This document shows positions 35,940-45,014 of a stretch of DNA of 64,000 nt, in pieces. This DNA is from Mesorhizobium sp. SOD10 (GTDB lineage Bacteria; Pseudomonadota; Alphaproteobacteria; Rhizobiales; Rhizobiaceae), in assembly GCA_000824805.1 (NCBI GenBank), contig CCNA01000060.1, forward strand, positions 124,001-188,000, read 5' to 3'. The stretch's first letter is position 1. Every line of letters starts with the position of its first letter. The notes beneath the pieces are model-generated. The model did not search any database. It worked only from the letters and a program-made list of their open reading frames with translations, and had not been told where the DNA came from. The translations under genes and the position numbers were made by a program.

Positions 35940-36368
35940 ATGGCAAAGCAACCGGAATCGGACTCGTTCCTCGACATGTTCAGCAGGTTCGGCCGCGACC
36001 TTAAGCTGCCGAATGTCGACGTCCAGGCGATCCTGAATCACCATCGCAAGAACCTCGAAGCGCTGGAAAAGTCGGCGAGGGCAAGCGCGGCCGGCGCCTC
36101 CTCGGTGCTGGCGAGGCAGCATGAGATGGTGCAGAATGCCCTGCATGAGATCACGCGGATGGCGCAGGCCTACCAGACGCCCGGCAATCCGCAGGAGCTG
36201 ATGACCAAGCAGGCGGAATTTGCCCGCAGATCGTTCGAGACGACGCTGAAGAATGCCAGCGAAGTGGCTGACCTTGTGCGCAAATCCAGCACCGAATCGA
36301 TTGAGATCCTGCGTGACCGGATCAGGGACGCGATGGCGGAAATCCGCGCCGGCTACGAAAAGAAATAG
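35940..36368 (+). CDS. Phasin family protein
   Basis: A 142-residue, almost wholly helical protein with the phasin pattern: a hydrophobic-lined first helix (FLDMFSRFGRDLKLPNVDVQAIL), heptad-rich centre and an ETTLKNASEVADLVRKSS segment. Phasins coat polyhydroxyalkanoate granules. A GGGAGG site precedes the start. The MaoC hydratase encoded 179 bases downstream could supply the (R)-3-hydroxyacyl monomers, although a shared transcript is not shown. Confidence 0.83.
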   Translation: MAKQPESDSFLDMFSRFGRDLKLPNVDVQAILNHHRKNLEALEKSARASAAGASSVLARQHEMVQNALHEITRMAQAYQTPGNPQELMTKQAEFARRSFETTLKNASEVADLVRKSSTESIEILRDRIRDAMAEIRAGYEKK

Positions 36369-36547
36369 GCTTACCTGGCGGTTTCGAGCCCATCATCGAC
36401 CGACATGCGATGCAACCGGCGCGGGCGCCTGAGCATTCTCGGCCTGCCCTAAAAGCATCAACTCTACCCGCGAAAATCGCGGGGCGGCGAATTGACAGAG
36501 GCCGCCGCTTCATGGTCGGGAGACAGCAAACTGATGGGAAAGCCGGA

Positions 36548-37045
36548 ATGACGGAAACACGGCCGAGAATGCCGCCGACCTTCGAACAGCTGCGCACGAT
36601 GTCCGGCCAGGAACTCGGCGTGTCCGACTGGACGACCGTCGACCAGCACCGCATCGACCAATTCGCCGAGTGCACGGGCGACCATCAGTGGATCCATGTC
36701 GATCCCGAAAGGGCGAAACGGCAGAGCCCGTTCCGCACCACGATCGCGCATGGCTACCTGACCTTGTCGATCATCGGCGCTCTTGCGCTGGAGATGGGCA
36801 TCGTGCCGGAAAACACGCAGGCCGCCTTCAATTACGGCTTCGACAAGGTGCGCTTCCTGGCGCCGGTCAAGGCCGGCGCGCGCATAAGGCTTCGCACCAC
36901 GCTGCTTTCCATGGAGGATCTCGGCCCCGGCCAGTATCTGATGAAGGCGGCCAACACGGTCGAGATCGAAGGCGAGCAGAAGCCGGCGCTGACAGCCGAA
37001 ACGCTGGTGATGATGTATGAGCGCCGCAAGCGGGCAGGGGCTTAA
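36548..37045 (+). CDS. MaoC family (R)-enoyl-CoA hydratase-like protein
   Basis: A 165-residue single hot-dog domain protein. The hydratase-2 motif is present: FAECTGDHQWIHVDPERAK with the catalytic aspartate and histidine, then TIAHGYLTLSI. Single-domain MaoC proteins such as PhaJ hydrate trans-2-enoyl-CoA to (R)-3-hydroxyacyl-CoA. MTETRPRM is taken as start; the 46 residues upstream in the same frame are arginine-rich non-coding sequence. It is not a FabZ, so it does not obviously replace the dehydratase absent from the lipid A island. Confidence 0.85.
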   Translation: MTETRPRMPPTFEQLRTMSGQELGVSDWTTVDQHRIDQFAECTGDHQWIHVDPERAKRQSPFRTTIAHGYLTLSIIGALALEMGIVPENTQAAFNYGFDKVRFLAPVKAGARIRLRTTLLSMEDLGPGQYLMKAANTVEIEGEQKPALTAETLVMMYERRKRAGA

Positions 37046-37058
37046 GGTCTGCCGACAT

Positions 37059-38498
37059 TCAGGTGAGGCCGGCCTGCGATGCGCCTTTCCGGCGCGATGC
37101 CGCCACTGCACTCTCAAGCACCTTGAAAATACGTTCGTCGGCGCACTGGGCCACGTTGAAGCGCATGAAGCGGCCGGCGGTGTGCGACAGGCTGAACGCA
37201 TTGCCGGGCGCCAGCACGACATTGTCCGACAGCGCATGGCGCGCGACATCGGCTGCGTCGATACCGTCGGGCAGGCGGCACCAGAGGAACATGCCGGCAG
37301 CCTGATCGATCCAGGGCGTGATGCCCATCGCCTTCAGCCTGCCGGCGGTCTCGGCCATGGTGCGCGACAGGCGAGTGCGCAACTGCTCGACATGCTTGCG
37401 GTAGCTGCCGTCCTTCAACAGGGTCAGCACCAGTTCGGCGGACAGCCGCGCGCCGCCGAATGTCGTGGCGATCTTGAGGTCGGTCAGGCCTTCCATCCAG
37501 TCGGCTGGTGCCGCGATGAAGCCGCAGCGTACCGAGGCCGACAGCGTCTTCGAGAAGGAACCGATCTGGACGACGCGCTGCAGCCCGTCAAAGGCCGCGA
37601 GCCTCGGGGCAGGGCTGTGTTCGAAGTCGGCGAAGATATCGTCCTCGACGATGGTGAGGTCCGCCTGGTCGGCGAGCTTGAGCAGCCGGTGCGCGGTGAC
37701 CGGTGACAGGATCGCGCCGGTCGGGTTGTGGATGCCGGAATTGGTGATGTAGAGGCGCGGCCGGTGCTCGGCGAGTGCTGCGGCGAAGAGCTCGATGTCC
37801 GGCCCCGAAGGCGTGTAAGGCACGCCCACCACCTTGGCCTGATGGGCGCGCAACAGCGCATGGAAGTTGAAATAGCAGGGGTCGTCGACCAGCACCGCAT
37901 CTCCGGGCTCGATCAGGAAGCGGCACAGAAGGTCGATGGCCTGGGTGCCGCAATCGGTCAGCATGATCTGGTCCGGCGAGACCTCGACGCCATGCTCGGC
38001 CATGCGCCGCGCCAGCAATTGGCGCAGCGGCGGCAGGCCGAGCGGCGTGCCGTAATCGGCAAGCGCGACATCGTCGGCGCGGGCCGCGGTGCGCAGCGCC
38101 CGGCGCAAGGCTGCCTGCGGCATCCAGGAAGCCGGCAGCCAACCGCAGCCGGGCTTCAGCATCTCCTCGCCGGCCTCGAGCGATTGCCGCGACACCCAGA
38201 GCGGGTCGACGGCGCGGTCGAGCCGAGGGCCGATCTCGGCCAGCGACAATGGCGCAAGCTGGCCGGCGGCGTAGAAACCCGAGCCCGGGCGCGAACGGAT
38301 CGTGCCTTCCGCCGCGAGGCGCTCATAGGCCTCGACCACGGTCGATTTCGAAACCTGCATGGATTTGGCCATGGCCCGTATCGACGGCAGGCGGGCTCCA
38401 GGCGTCAGCGTGCGCGCGGCGATGCGCTGGCGGATTGCCGCCATGACGGTTTCTACGAGGGTGGCGCCACCACTGGCATTTGGGCCCGATACGTCCAT
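37059..38498 (-). CDS. MocR-type regulator (GntR helix-turn-helix plus aminotransferase domain)
   Basis: A 479-residue regulator. A GntR winged helix covers residues 1-75 (LPSIRAMAKSMQVSKSTVVEAYERLAAEG) and a fold-type I aminotransferase domain follows to the end, with the PLP lysine in SFSKTLSASVR. MocR proteins use PLP or its aldimine to sense amino compounds. The start has AGGGAAG seven bases upstream. It is divergent from an EamA exporter, so it probably controls that gene. The 101-base gap includes an AT-rich patch (38519-38553) with TACA and TGTA half-sites that could be its operator. Confidence 0.88.
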   Translation of the reverse strand: MDVSGPNASGGATLVETVMAAIRQRIAARTLTPGARLPSIRAMAKSMQVSKSTVVEAYERLAAEGTIRSRPGSGFYAAGQLAPLSLAEIGPRLDRAVDPLWVSRQSLEAGEEMLKPGCGWLPASWMPQAALRRALRTAARADDVALADYGTPLGLPPLRQLLARRMAEHGVEVSPDQIMLTDCGTQAIDLLCRFLIEPGDAVLVDDPCYFNFHALLRAHQAKVVGVPYTPSGPDIELFAAALAEHRPRLYITNSGIHNPTGAILSPVTAHRLLKLADQADLTIVEDDIFADFEHSPAPRLAAFDGLQRVVQIGSFSKTLSASVRCGFIAAPADWMEGLTDLKIATTFGGARLSAELVLTLLKDGSYRKHVEQLRTRLSRTMAETAGRLKAMGITPWIDQAAGMFLWCRLPDGIDAADVARHALSDNVVLAPGNAFSLSHTAGRFMRFNVAQCADERIFKVLESAVAASRRKGASQAGLT

Positions 38499-38599
38499 CT
38501 GTACTTCCCTGTGGACCATTACAGTTTTGTAGAATTGTACCCCATTGTCTCTGGTAACGCCATGACCTGCCTCGTACGGAAGCGCAAACGGAGCAGATT

Positions 38600-39463
38600 A
38601 TGGAAAAGAGTTTCGACGGCTGGCTCAGCGGCTTCATCGGGGTGCTGATCTTCAGCGGGTCGCTGCCGGCAACCCGGGTGGCGGTGATGGATTTCGACCC
38701 GACCTTCCTGACGGCGGCCAGGGCGGCGATCGCCGGTCTGCTCGGGATTGCGATGCTGCTGCTGTTCCGCGAAAAGCGTCCGGAGCGCAGCGACCTGATC
38801 TCGCTCGTGGTCGTTGCGCTGGGGGTCGTGGTCGGCTTCCCGTTGCTGACGGCGCTGGCGCTGAAGCATGTCACCTCGGCGCATTCCATCATCTTCGTCG
38901 GCCTGCTGCCGCTGGCGACCGCTATCTTCGGCGTGCTGCGCGGCGGCGACCGCCCCCGTCCGGCCTTCTGGTTGTTCTCGTGCCTGGGAAGCGCTCTGGT
39001 CGCTGGCTTTGCCCTAGCGCAAGGCGTGACCGCCTCGCCGGTCGGCGACGGCCTGATGCTCGGCGCCATCATCGTCTGCGGGCTGGGCTACGCCGAAGGC
39101 GCCAAGCTGTCGCGCAAGCTCGGTGGCTGGCAGGTGATCTGCTGGGCGCTGTCGCTGTCGCTGCCGGTCATGCTGGCGTTGAGCTTCGCGACGCTGCCGC
39201 CATCTTTCGCGGCCATCGGTTCGAGCGCCTGGATTGGTCTTGCCTATGTCTCGCTGTTCAGCATGCTGATCGGCTTCGTCTTCTGGTATCGCGGCCTCGC
39301 GCAAGGCGGCATCGCCGCCGTGGGGCAGTTGCAGCTGCTGCAGCCTTTCTTCGGCCTCGCGCTCGCGGCGAGCCTGCTGCACGAGCAGGTGAGCCCGATG
39401 ATGGTGGTCGTCACACTGGGCGTGGTGGCCTGCGTGTTCGGGGCGAAGAAGTTCGCGCGGTAG
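38600..39463 (+). CDS. EamA/DMT family exporter
   Basis: A 287-residue membrane protein with ten predicted helices in two EamA repeats (about 10-140 and 150-285). Near the C-terminus the GQLQLLQPFFGLALAASLLHEQ segment is typical of the drug/metabolite transporter superfamily. Such proteins export amino acids or metabolites. The divergent MocR gene suggests the substrate is an amino acid or amine sensed by that regulator. Confidence 0.87.
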   Translation: MEKSFDGWLSGFIGVLIFSGSLPATRVAVMDFDPTFLTAARAAIAGLLGIAMLLLFREKRPERSDLISLVVVALGVVVGFPLLTALALKHVTSAHSIIFVGLLPLATAIFGVLRGGDRPRPAFWLFSCLGSALVAGFALAQGVTASPVGDGLMLGAIIVCGLGYAEGAKLSRKLGGWQVICWALSLSLPVMLALSFATLPPSFAAIGSSAWIGLAYVSLFSMLIGFVFWYRGLAQGGIAAVGQLQLLQPFFGLALAASLLHEQVSPMMVVVTLGVVACVFGAKKFAR

Positions 39464-39470
39464 GCGCCGC

Positions 39471-40514
<1,044 letters not shown>

Positions 40515-40639
40515 CGGCAAAGTCCCATGTTTTGAGGTGACAATAGCCGATTCCGCTGGCGGTCGACCGGAAATCGATTCTGCCAGCGATGGCGCTTGCA
40601 TTCCGAGCGCTGACGCCAAGGTGCGCCGGTTAAGCCAGG

Positions 40640-41290
40640 CTACTCGGCATCGATCTGGTTCTGCGGCGCAGCTTTTTGGAACGCCGGCAGCGCCATGCAG
40701 GCGGCGTTGATGCGCGCAATCACCGGATAGGGCGCCATGTCGACGCCGAAGCGAGCGTTGTTGGTGACCTGCGCGGCGAGGCAGATATCGGCGAGGCCAG
40801 GTACTTCGCCGTGGCAGAAGGTTCCGGTCTCGGGCGAGGAGGCGAGAATCTTTTCAAGCGGCTGGAAACCTTCGTTCACCCAATGCCGGAACCAGTTGAC
40901 GACGTCCTGGTCACCGGCGCCGAACAAGGTGCGCAGCGAGGTCAGCACGCGCAGATTGTTCACGGGGTGGATGTCGCAGGCAATCATCTGCGCCAGCATC
41001 CTGACGCGAGCCCGGCCGAGCGCGTCCTTCGGCAGCAGCGGTGGCTCGGGCTCAATCTCGTCGAGATATTCGATGATCGCCAGCGACTGCGTCAAAAGCC
41101 TGCCGTCGTCCAGCACCAGCGCGGGCACCAGACCTTGCGGATTGACCGCGAGATAGGCGGGCTCCAGATGCTCGCCGTGGCGCAGATGATGCGGCACATA
41201 GGTATAGTCCAGCCCCTTCATCGCCAGAGCGATCCGCACCCGGTAGGAGGTGGAGGAGCGGTAGTAGTTGTGGAGGACGAGTTCGCTCAT
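40640..41290 (-). CDS. Maleylacetoacetate/maleylpyruvate isomerase (GST zeta class)
   Basis: A 216-residue zeta-class glutathione transferase. The active-site motif RSSTSYRVRIAL is at residues 11-22, followed by the thioredoxin-like lobe with NPQGLVPALVLDDG and the helical lobe. It isomerises maleylacetoacetate (tyrosine route) or maleylpyruvate (gentisate route) with glutathione. Its stop-start overlap of four bases with a fumarylacetoacetate-hydrolase-family gene fits either pathway. No dioxygenase gene is nearby to decide. Confidence 0.87.
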   Translation of the reverse strand: MSELVLHNYYRSSTSYRVRIALAMKGLDYTYVPHHLRHGEHLEPAYLAVNPQGLVPALVLDDGRLLTQSLAIIEYLDEIEPEPPLLPKDALGRARVRMLAQMIACDIHPVNNLRVLTSLRTLFGAGDQDVVNWFRHWVNEGFQPLEKILASSPETGTFCHGEVPGLADICLAAQVTNNARFGVDMAPYPVIARINAACMALPAFQKAAPQNQIDAE

Positions 41291-41985
41291 CGCCTCGGCT
41301 GCCCGATGGTCACCTCGATTTCGCCGATGCCGTCGACGCCACCGGTGATCCTGTCGCCGGCCTGGACCGCACCGACGCCAGCCGGCGTGCCGGTGAAGAT
41401 CAGGTCGCCGGGCCGAAGCTCGACCGCCTCGCTGCAGATCGAGACGATGTCGGCGACTGGCCAGATCAGCTCGGCAAGGTCGCCGTCCTGTTTCACCGCG
41501 CCGTTGACGGCAAGCCAGATGCGGCCTTTCTCCGGATGTCCTGATTTCGCGGCCGGGACCAGCGGGCCGCAGGGCGCGGACTGGTCGAACGCTTTAGACC
41601 AATCCCAGGGACGCGCCGCCTTCTTCGCCTGATCCTGCAGGTCACGACGAGTCAGGTCGACGCCGACGCCATAGCCCCAGACATGGGCGAGCGCATCCGC
41701 GCGGGGCACATGCAGGCCTCCCTTGCCGATGGCGACGACCAGCTCGATCTCGTGGTGCAGGTTCGAGGTCAGCGGCGGGTAGGGGATCTCGGCGCCGCTG
41801 TCGACCACCGCATCGGCGGGCTTGGTGAAGAAAAAGGGCGGGTCGCGCTCGTCATTGCCGAGCTCGCGCGCATGCGCCGCATAGTTGCGGCCGACGCAGA
41901 AGATGCGGCGCACGGCAAACCGCTCCGCCGAGCCTGCGACGGCAACCGAGGCGACCGGCGGCAGCGGGAGGACGAACTCTGGCAT
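41287..41985 (-). CDS. Fumarylacetoacetate hydrolase family protein (fumarylpyruvate hydrolase-like)
   Basis: A 232-residue FAH-family hydrolase of the short, single-domain type. Metal ligands are visible in LHHEIELVVAIG and in the GYGVGVDLTRRDLQ segment; the C-terminal GTPAGVGAVQAGD loop is typical. The short length favours fumarylpyruvate hydrolase (gentisate pathway) or an acylpyruvase over true fumarylacetoacetase. The isomerase encoded next, overlapping by four bases, would supply the trans substrate. The pair probably acts in aromatic compound degradation. Confidence 0.85.
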   Translation of the reverse strand: MPEFVLPLPPVASVAVAGSAERFAVRRIFCVGRNYAAHARELGNDERDPPFFFTKPADAVVDSGAEIPYPPLTSNLHHEIELVVAIGKGGLHVPRADALAHVWGYGVGVDLTRRDLQDQAKKAARPWDWSKAFDQSAPCGPLVPAAKSGHPEKGRIWLAVNGAVKQDGDLAELIWPVADIVSICSEAVELRPGDLIFTGTPAGVGAVQAGDRITGGVDGIGEIEVTIGQPRR

Positions 41986-42185
41986 GGTTTTTCTCTGTGT
42001 TGACGTGAATCGTGCCCACCTTCCGCCGATTTTGCCGGGCGGGCAAGGCTCGAGGTCCCCACATTGGCCTGTCTTTTCAGTGACAATGCGCTGGCCTTTG
42101 GGCGTATACTATTTGCCAATAATCTGGCCATGGTCACGGGACTATCCTGTGGCGCCGAGACCGAACCGATGCCTGAACCCATGCA

Positions 42186-42869
42186 ATGAGCTCCACCAGC
42201 GATCGCGCCCGCTTCCTGATCATCGACGACCACCCGCTGTTTCGCGAGGCGCTGCACAGCGCGGTGCAGATGGCCTATCCGGACGTCGACACGGTCGAGG
42301 CGCGCTCGATCACGGAAGCGATCGAACTTCTTGCCGACGCCAAGCCGTTCGACCTCGCGCTGCTCGATCTGAGCATGCCCGACGTGCATGGCTTCGAGGG
42401 GCTGTTGCAGCTGAGGACCCGCTATCCGCGGCTGCCGGTGGTGATCGTTTCGGGTTATGAGGAACCGAAGATCATCTCCGAAGCGCTGTCCTATGGCGCG
42501 GCCGGCTTCATCCCGAAATCGGCCAGGAAGAGCGACCTCGCCGCAGCCATCCGCTCGGTGATGGACGGCGCCGTCTATGTGCCGGAAAATTACGAGGGCC
42601 AGCGGCCGGATCCCGACAGCACCGACCGCGCCGACATGGTGCAGCGCCTGGCGAGGCTGACGCCGCAGCAGCTCAGGGTCCTGCAGATGCTGCGCCAGGG
42701 CATGCTGAACAAGCAGATCGCCTATGAGCTGCAGGTGGGCGAGACCACCGTAAAAGCGCATGTCTCGGAGATTTTGCGGAAGCTCAATGTGTACAGCCGC
42801 ACCCAGGCGGTGATCGAGGTGTCGAAGCTGGACAATGCGGAGCTGTTTCGGGATCAGGCGGGGTTTTGA
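42186..42869 (+). CDS. LuxR/NarL family response regulator
   Basis: A 227-residue two-domain regulator. The receiver domain (residues 1-125) has the acidic pocket IIDDH, phospho-acceptor D61 in LALLDLSMPD, and the conserved lysine in GFIPKSARK. A LuxR-type helix-turn-helix follows (about 155-215; LRVLQMLRQGMLNKQIAYEL and VKAHVSEILRKLNV). Its likely partner is the hybrid kinase encoded about 800 bases away on the other strand, as seen for NahK/ErcS-type kinases. An AT-rich insert separates the two. Confidence 0.88.
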   Translation: MSSTSDRARFLIIDDHPLFREALHSAVQMAYPDVDTVEARSITEAIELLADAKPFDLALLDLSMPDVHGFEGLLQLRTRYPRLPVVIVSGYEEPKIISEALSYGAAGFIPKSARKSDLAAAIRSVMDGAVYVPENYEGQRPDPDSTDRADMVQRLARLTPQQLRVLQMLRQGMLNKQIAYELQVGETTVKAHVSEILRKLNVYSRTQAVIEVSKLDNAELFRDQAGF

Positions 42870-42977
42870 GGTTTGTGCTCAGTCTTCAGATAGCAACAAA
42901 GAGCACGAAAATTGCACTGTCACCGTAATTCTGTCACCATAGTTGGATGTCCTGAAGATAGTTTCCGCCCACTATGG

Positions 42978-43406
42978 TCAAAATGATATCGATGATATTA
43001 TCTCTCTGGCCTCACTGAGTTCGTCGGCCAATATATTTTCGTCATCGCTTATGCCCACATAAGTTACAAAGACAATGTCATTGCCGTTTGATATATACCA
43101 TGCCTCTAGCAATTTGTCGACTGCTTCTGGCGAAGCGCCTGCATGAATCATTCCATTTTTACCCACGGTAAAAATATTTTCAATACATATGGAATTTTTT
43201 TGGCAGAATTCAATTGTAAATGACTTAAGGTGATCCAAGGTTATGTTTGGTCTTTTACCACCGCGATATTTTGCAATGGAAAATTGGATGGCGCTGGCAC
43301 CGGATGCCTTAGATATGGTTGGTGGCGACCCATCTGGAAGGCTTGCGGTTATATCTTGCCATCCATCAGGCGCATCAAACGTGATCCCGTAGAATTCAAC
43401 AATCAT
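42978..43406 (-). CDS. Unknown protein, possible immunity-like partner, AT-rich
   Basis: A 142-residue protein without a signal peptide. The N-terminus MIVEFYGITFDAPDGWQDIT resembles the DcrB/DUF1795-like fold seen beside polymorphic toxins, and the tail is acidic (SDDENILADELSEAREI). I recognise no catalytic motif. Its start codon overlaps the stop of an upstream open frame as ATGA, so the two were built as a coupled pair. Base composition is near 40 percent GC, clearly below the flanking genes, with codons such as ATA and TTA, pointing to transfer. An immunity role is inferred from this arrangement only. Confidence 0.6.
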   Translation of the reverse strand: MIVEFYGITFDAPDGWQDITASLPDGSPPTISKASGASAIQFSIAKYRGGKRPNITLDHLKSFTIEFCQKNSICIENIFTVGKNGMIHAGASPEAVDKLLEAWYISNGNDIVFVTYVGISDDENILADELSEAREIISSISF

Positions 43407-43670
43407 TGCGGTTCCGTTGCATTTGAAGGATTGCCGGACGATCCGTCACTGTTTTCAGGTTTGCTCTGATTGGTGCCATCCTTCAATTTCCCTGTAGATG
43501 GGTCATAATCCAATCTATACGTTGGATCTCTCCACTTATCCCTCTGATCGGATCGGAATGTCTTGGCGCCGCTTGGCGTGGCAGGCTTGAAGTCTCCATA
43601 GTCGACGCCCGGAGGCCAAGATTGAGTAAAAACAAAGGGATAGAGCGCTCCGGTGAGACGATCAAGCGCT
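43403..43670 (-). pseudogene. Start-less reading frame, probable toxin C-terminal remnant
   Basis: A frame without any start codon runs from the 3' end of the histidine kinase gene to a stop at 43403. It encodes about 89 residues, including WPPGVDYGDFKPATPSGAKTF in part, then FRSDQRDKWRDPTYRLDYD and a polar Asn/Ser/Pro-rich tail ending ATEPQ. The LDYDPSTGKL stretch recalls Rhs-type and other polymorphic toxin tails. The stop overlaps the next gene's ATG. I read it as the 3' stump of a larger toxin-like gene, cut off where it meets the kinase gene. Homology was not tested. Confidence 0.5.
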
Positions 43671-45014
43671 CTAAGCCAACAAATGTGCCAGCAGCGCGCG
43701 TAGCTGCGCCGGTTTCAGCGGTTTTCGCATCAGCTCTATACCGGCGGCGCGGGCGGCCTTGGCGACGAGCTCGGAGCCGTCGGCGGTGACGATCAGCGCC
43801 GGCACGGGCCGGCCGAGATAGTCGCGCACTTCGGCGATTGTCGAGGTGCCGAGGTCGCCGCCATCGAGATGCTGGTCGGCGATGACGATGTCGGGAACCC
43901 AGTCGGTGTCGCCGAGTAGGTCGAGCGTATCGTCGGTGGAGGTGGCGGCGCGCACCTGGCATTGCCAGCGCTCGAGCAGCGAGGTCATGGCGGAGAGCAC
44001 GTCGAGGTCGTTTTCGACCAAAAGCACCTTGGTGCCGAACAGGCCGTAGCCGCGCGGGCGGTCCATATCGGCGACGGCCGCCACCGGTTCGGCTGCCATG
44101 CCGACCGGCACGTCGATGTGGAAGATGGTGCCGCGCCCGACCTTCGAGGAAAAGGTCACCGGGTGGCCGAGCGCGGCGGCCATGCGGCGCACGATGGCAA
44201 GGCCGAGGCCAAGGCCGCCGGCGAGCCCTGCATCGGCAAGCGTAGCGGTGCCGCGGTGGAACTCCTCGAACACCGCCTCGCGCTGGTCCTCGGCAATACC
44301 GCAGCCGGTGTCGGCGACGTCGATGCGGATGGTATCGCCGCGGTGCCTGGTGCCGACCAGCACGCCGCCGGAACGGGTATAGCGCAGGGCGTTAGAGAGG
44401 ATGTTCTGCAGGATGCGTCTGAGCAGCGTGCGGTCGGTCCGCACGACGACATTGACCGGGCGGAATTTCAGCGACAGGCCTTTCTTTTCCGCCTCGGGCA
44501 AAAAGTCCGAGCGCAGCGAGGAAAACAACGTCTCCAGGCTGACGTCGCCGATTTCAGGCTGCACCACGCCAGCGTCGAGCTTGGAGATGTCGAGCAGGGT
44601 GCGCAAGAGGTCCTCCATCGTCTCCAGCGAGCGCTCGACCTGGCGCACAAGCTTGCGGCCTTCTTCGCTGGTCTGAACCTCGGCCAGCGCCGAGACCGAC
44701 AGATGCGCGGCGTTGAGCGGCTGCAGCACGTCGTGGCTGGCGGCGGCGAGGAACCTGGTCTTGGAGAGATTCGCCAGTTCGGCCGTTTCCTTGGCGGCGA
44801 CGAGGTCGATGTTCGATTGTTCGAGCCTGCGCAGCGTGGCGTGCAATTCCTCGGTGCGGTTGCGCACCCGGTTTTCCAACGAAATGGCGGTCTGGAACAG
44901 CGAGAAGGCGTTGCCCTGCTGGTCCATCGAGCGCTCGACGCGGCTGACGAGGGCCGCGTTGATCTTCTTCAGCCTTTCAAGATCGTCGATGTCGCGAAGC
45001 GGCATCTCGTTCAC
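43671..45014 (-). CDS. NahK/ErcS-type hybrid histidine kinase with receiver domain
   Basis: A 447-residue cytoplasmic hybrid kinase without membrane helices. An N-terminal coiled coil (about residues 5-85) leads into the dimerisation domain with phospho-histidine H94 in AASHDVLQPLNAA. The ATPase domain follows (NILSNALRY, DTGCGI, GLGLGLAIV), then a C-terminal receiver with D380 in VIADQHLDGG. The DVLQPLNA box is typical of NahK/ErcS kinases. The GTG start at 45014 overlaps the FIST gene stop as GTGA; ATG 45005 is an alternative. It probably receives signal from the FIST protein and passes phosphate to the LuxR-type regulator. Confidence 0.87.
   Translation of the reverse strand: MNEMPLRDIDDLERLKKINAALVSRVERSMDQQGNAFSLFQTAISLENRVRNRTEELHATLRRLEQSNIDLVAAKETAELANLSKTRFLAAASHDVLQPLNAAHLSVSALAEVQTSEEGRKLVRQVERSLETMEDLLRTLLDISKLDAGVVQPEIGDVSLETLFSSLRSDFLPEAEKKGLSLKFRPVNVVVRTDRTLLRRILQNILSNALRYTRSGGVLVGTRHRGDTIRIDVADTGCGIAEDQREAVFEEFHRGTATLADAGLAGGLGLGLAIVRRMAAALGHPVTFSSKVGRGTIFHIDVPVGMAAEPVAAVADMDRPRGYGLFGTKVLLVENDLDVLSAMTSLLERWQCQVRAATSTDDTLDLLGDTDWVPDIVIADQHLDGGDLGTSTIAEVRDYLGRPVPALIVTADGSELVAKAARAAGIELMRKPLKPAQLRALLAHLLA

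Noticed and set aside
36548..37045. The MaoC protein as the missing fabZ of the lipid A island
   Set aside because: The motif is that of CoA-type hydratase-2 enzymes, not FabZ, and it is 24 kb from the island in a phasin context.
43483..43962. A 159-codon minus-strand frame crossing the kinase 3' end
   Set aside because: Its N-terminal two thirds are an arginine-rich shadow of the kinase gene. The coding signal after the kinase stop lies in a different frame.
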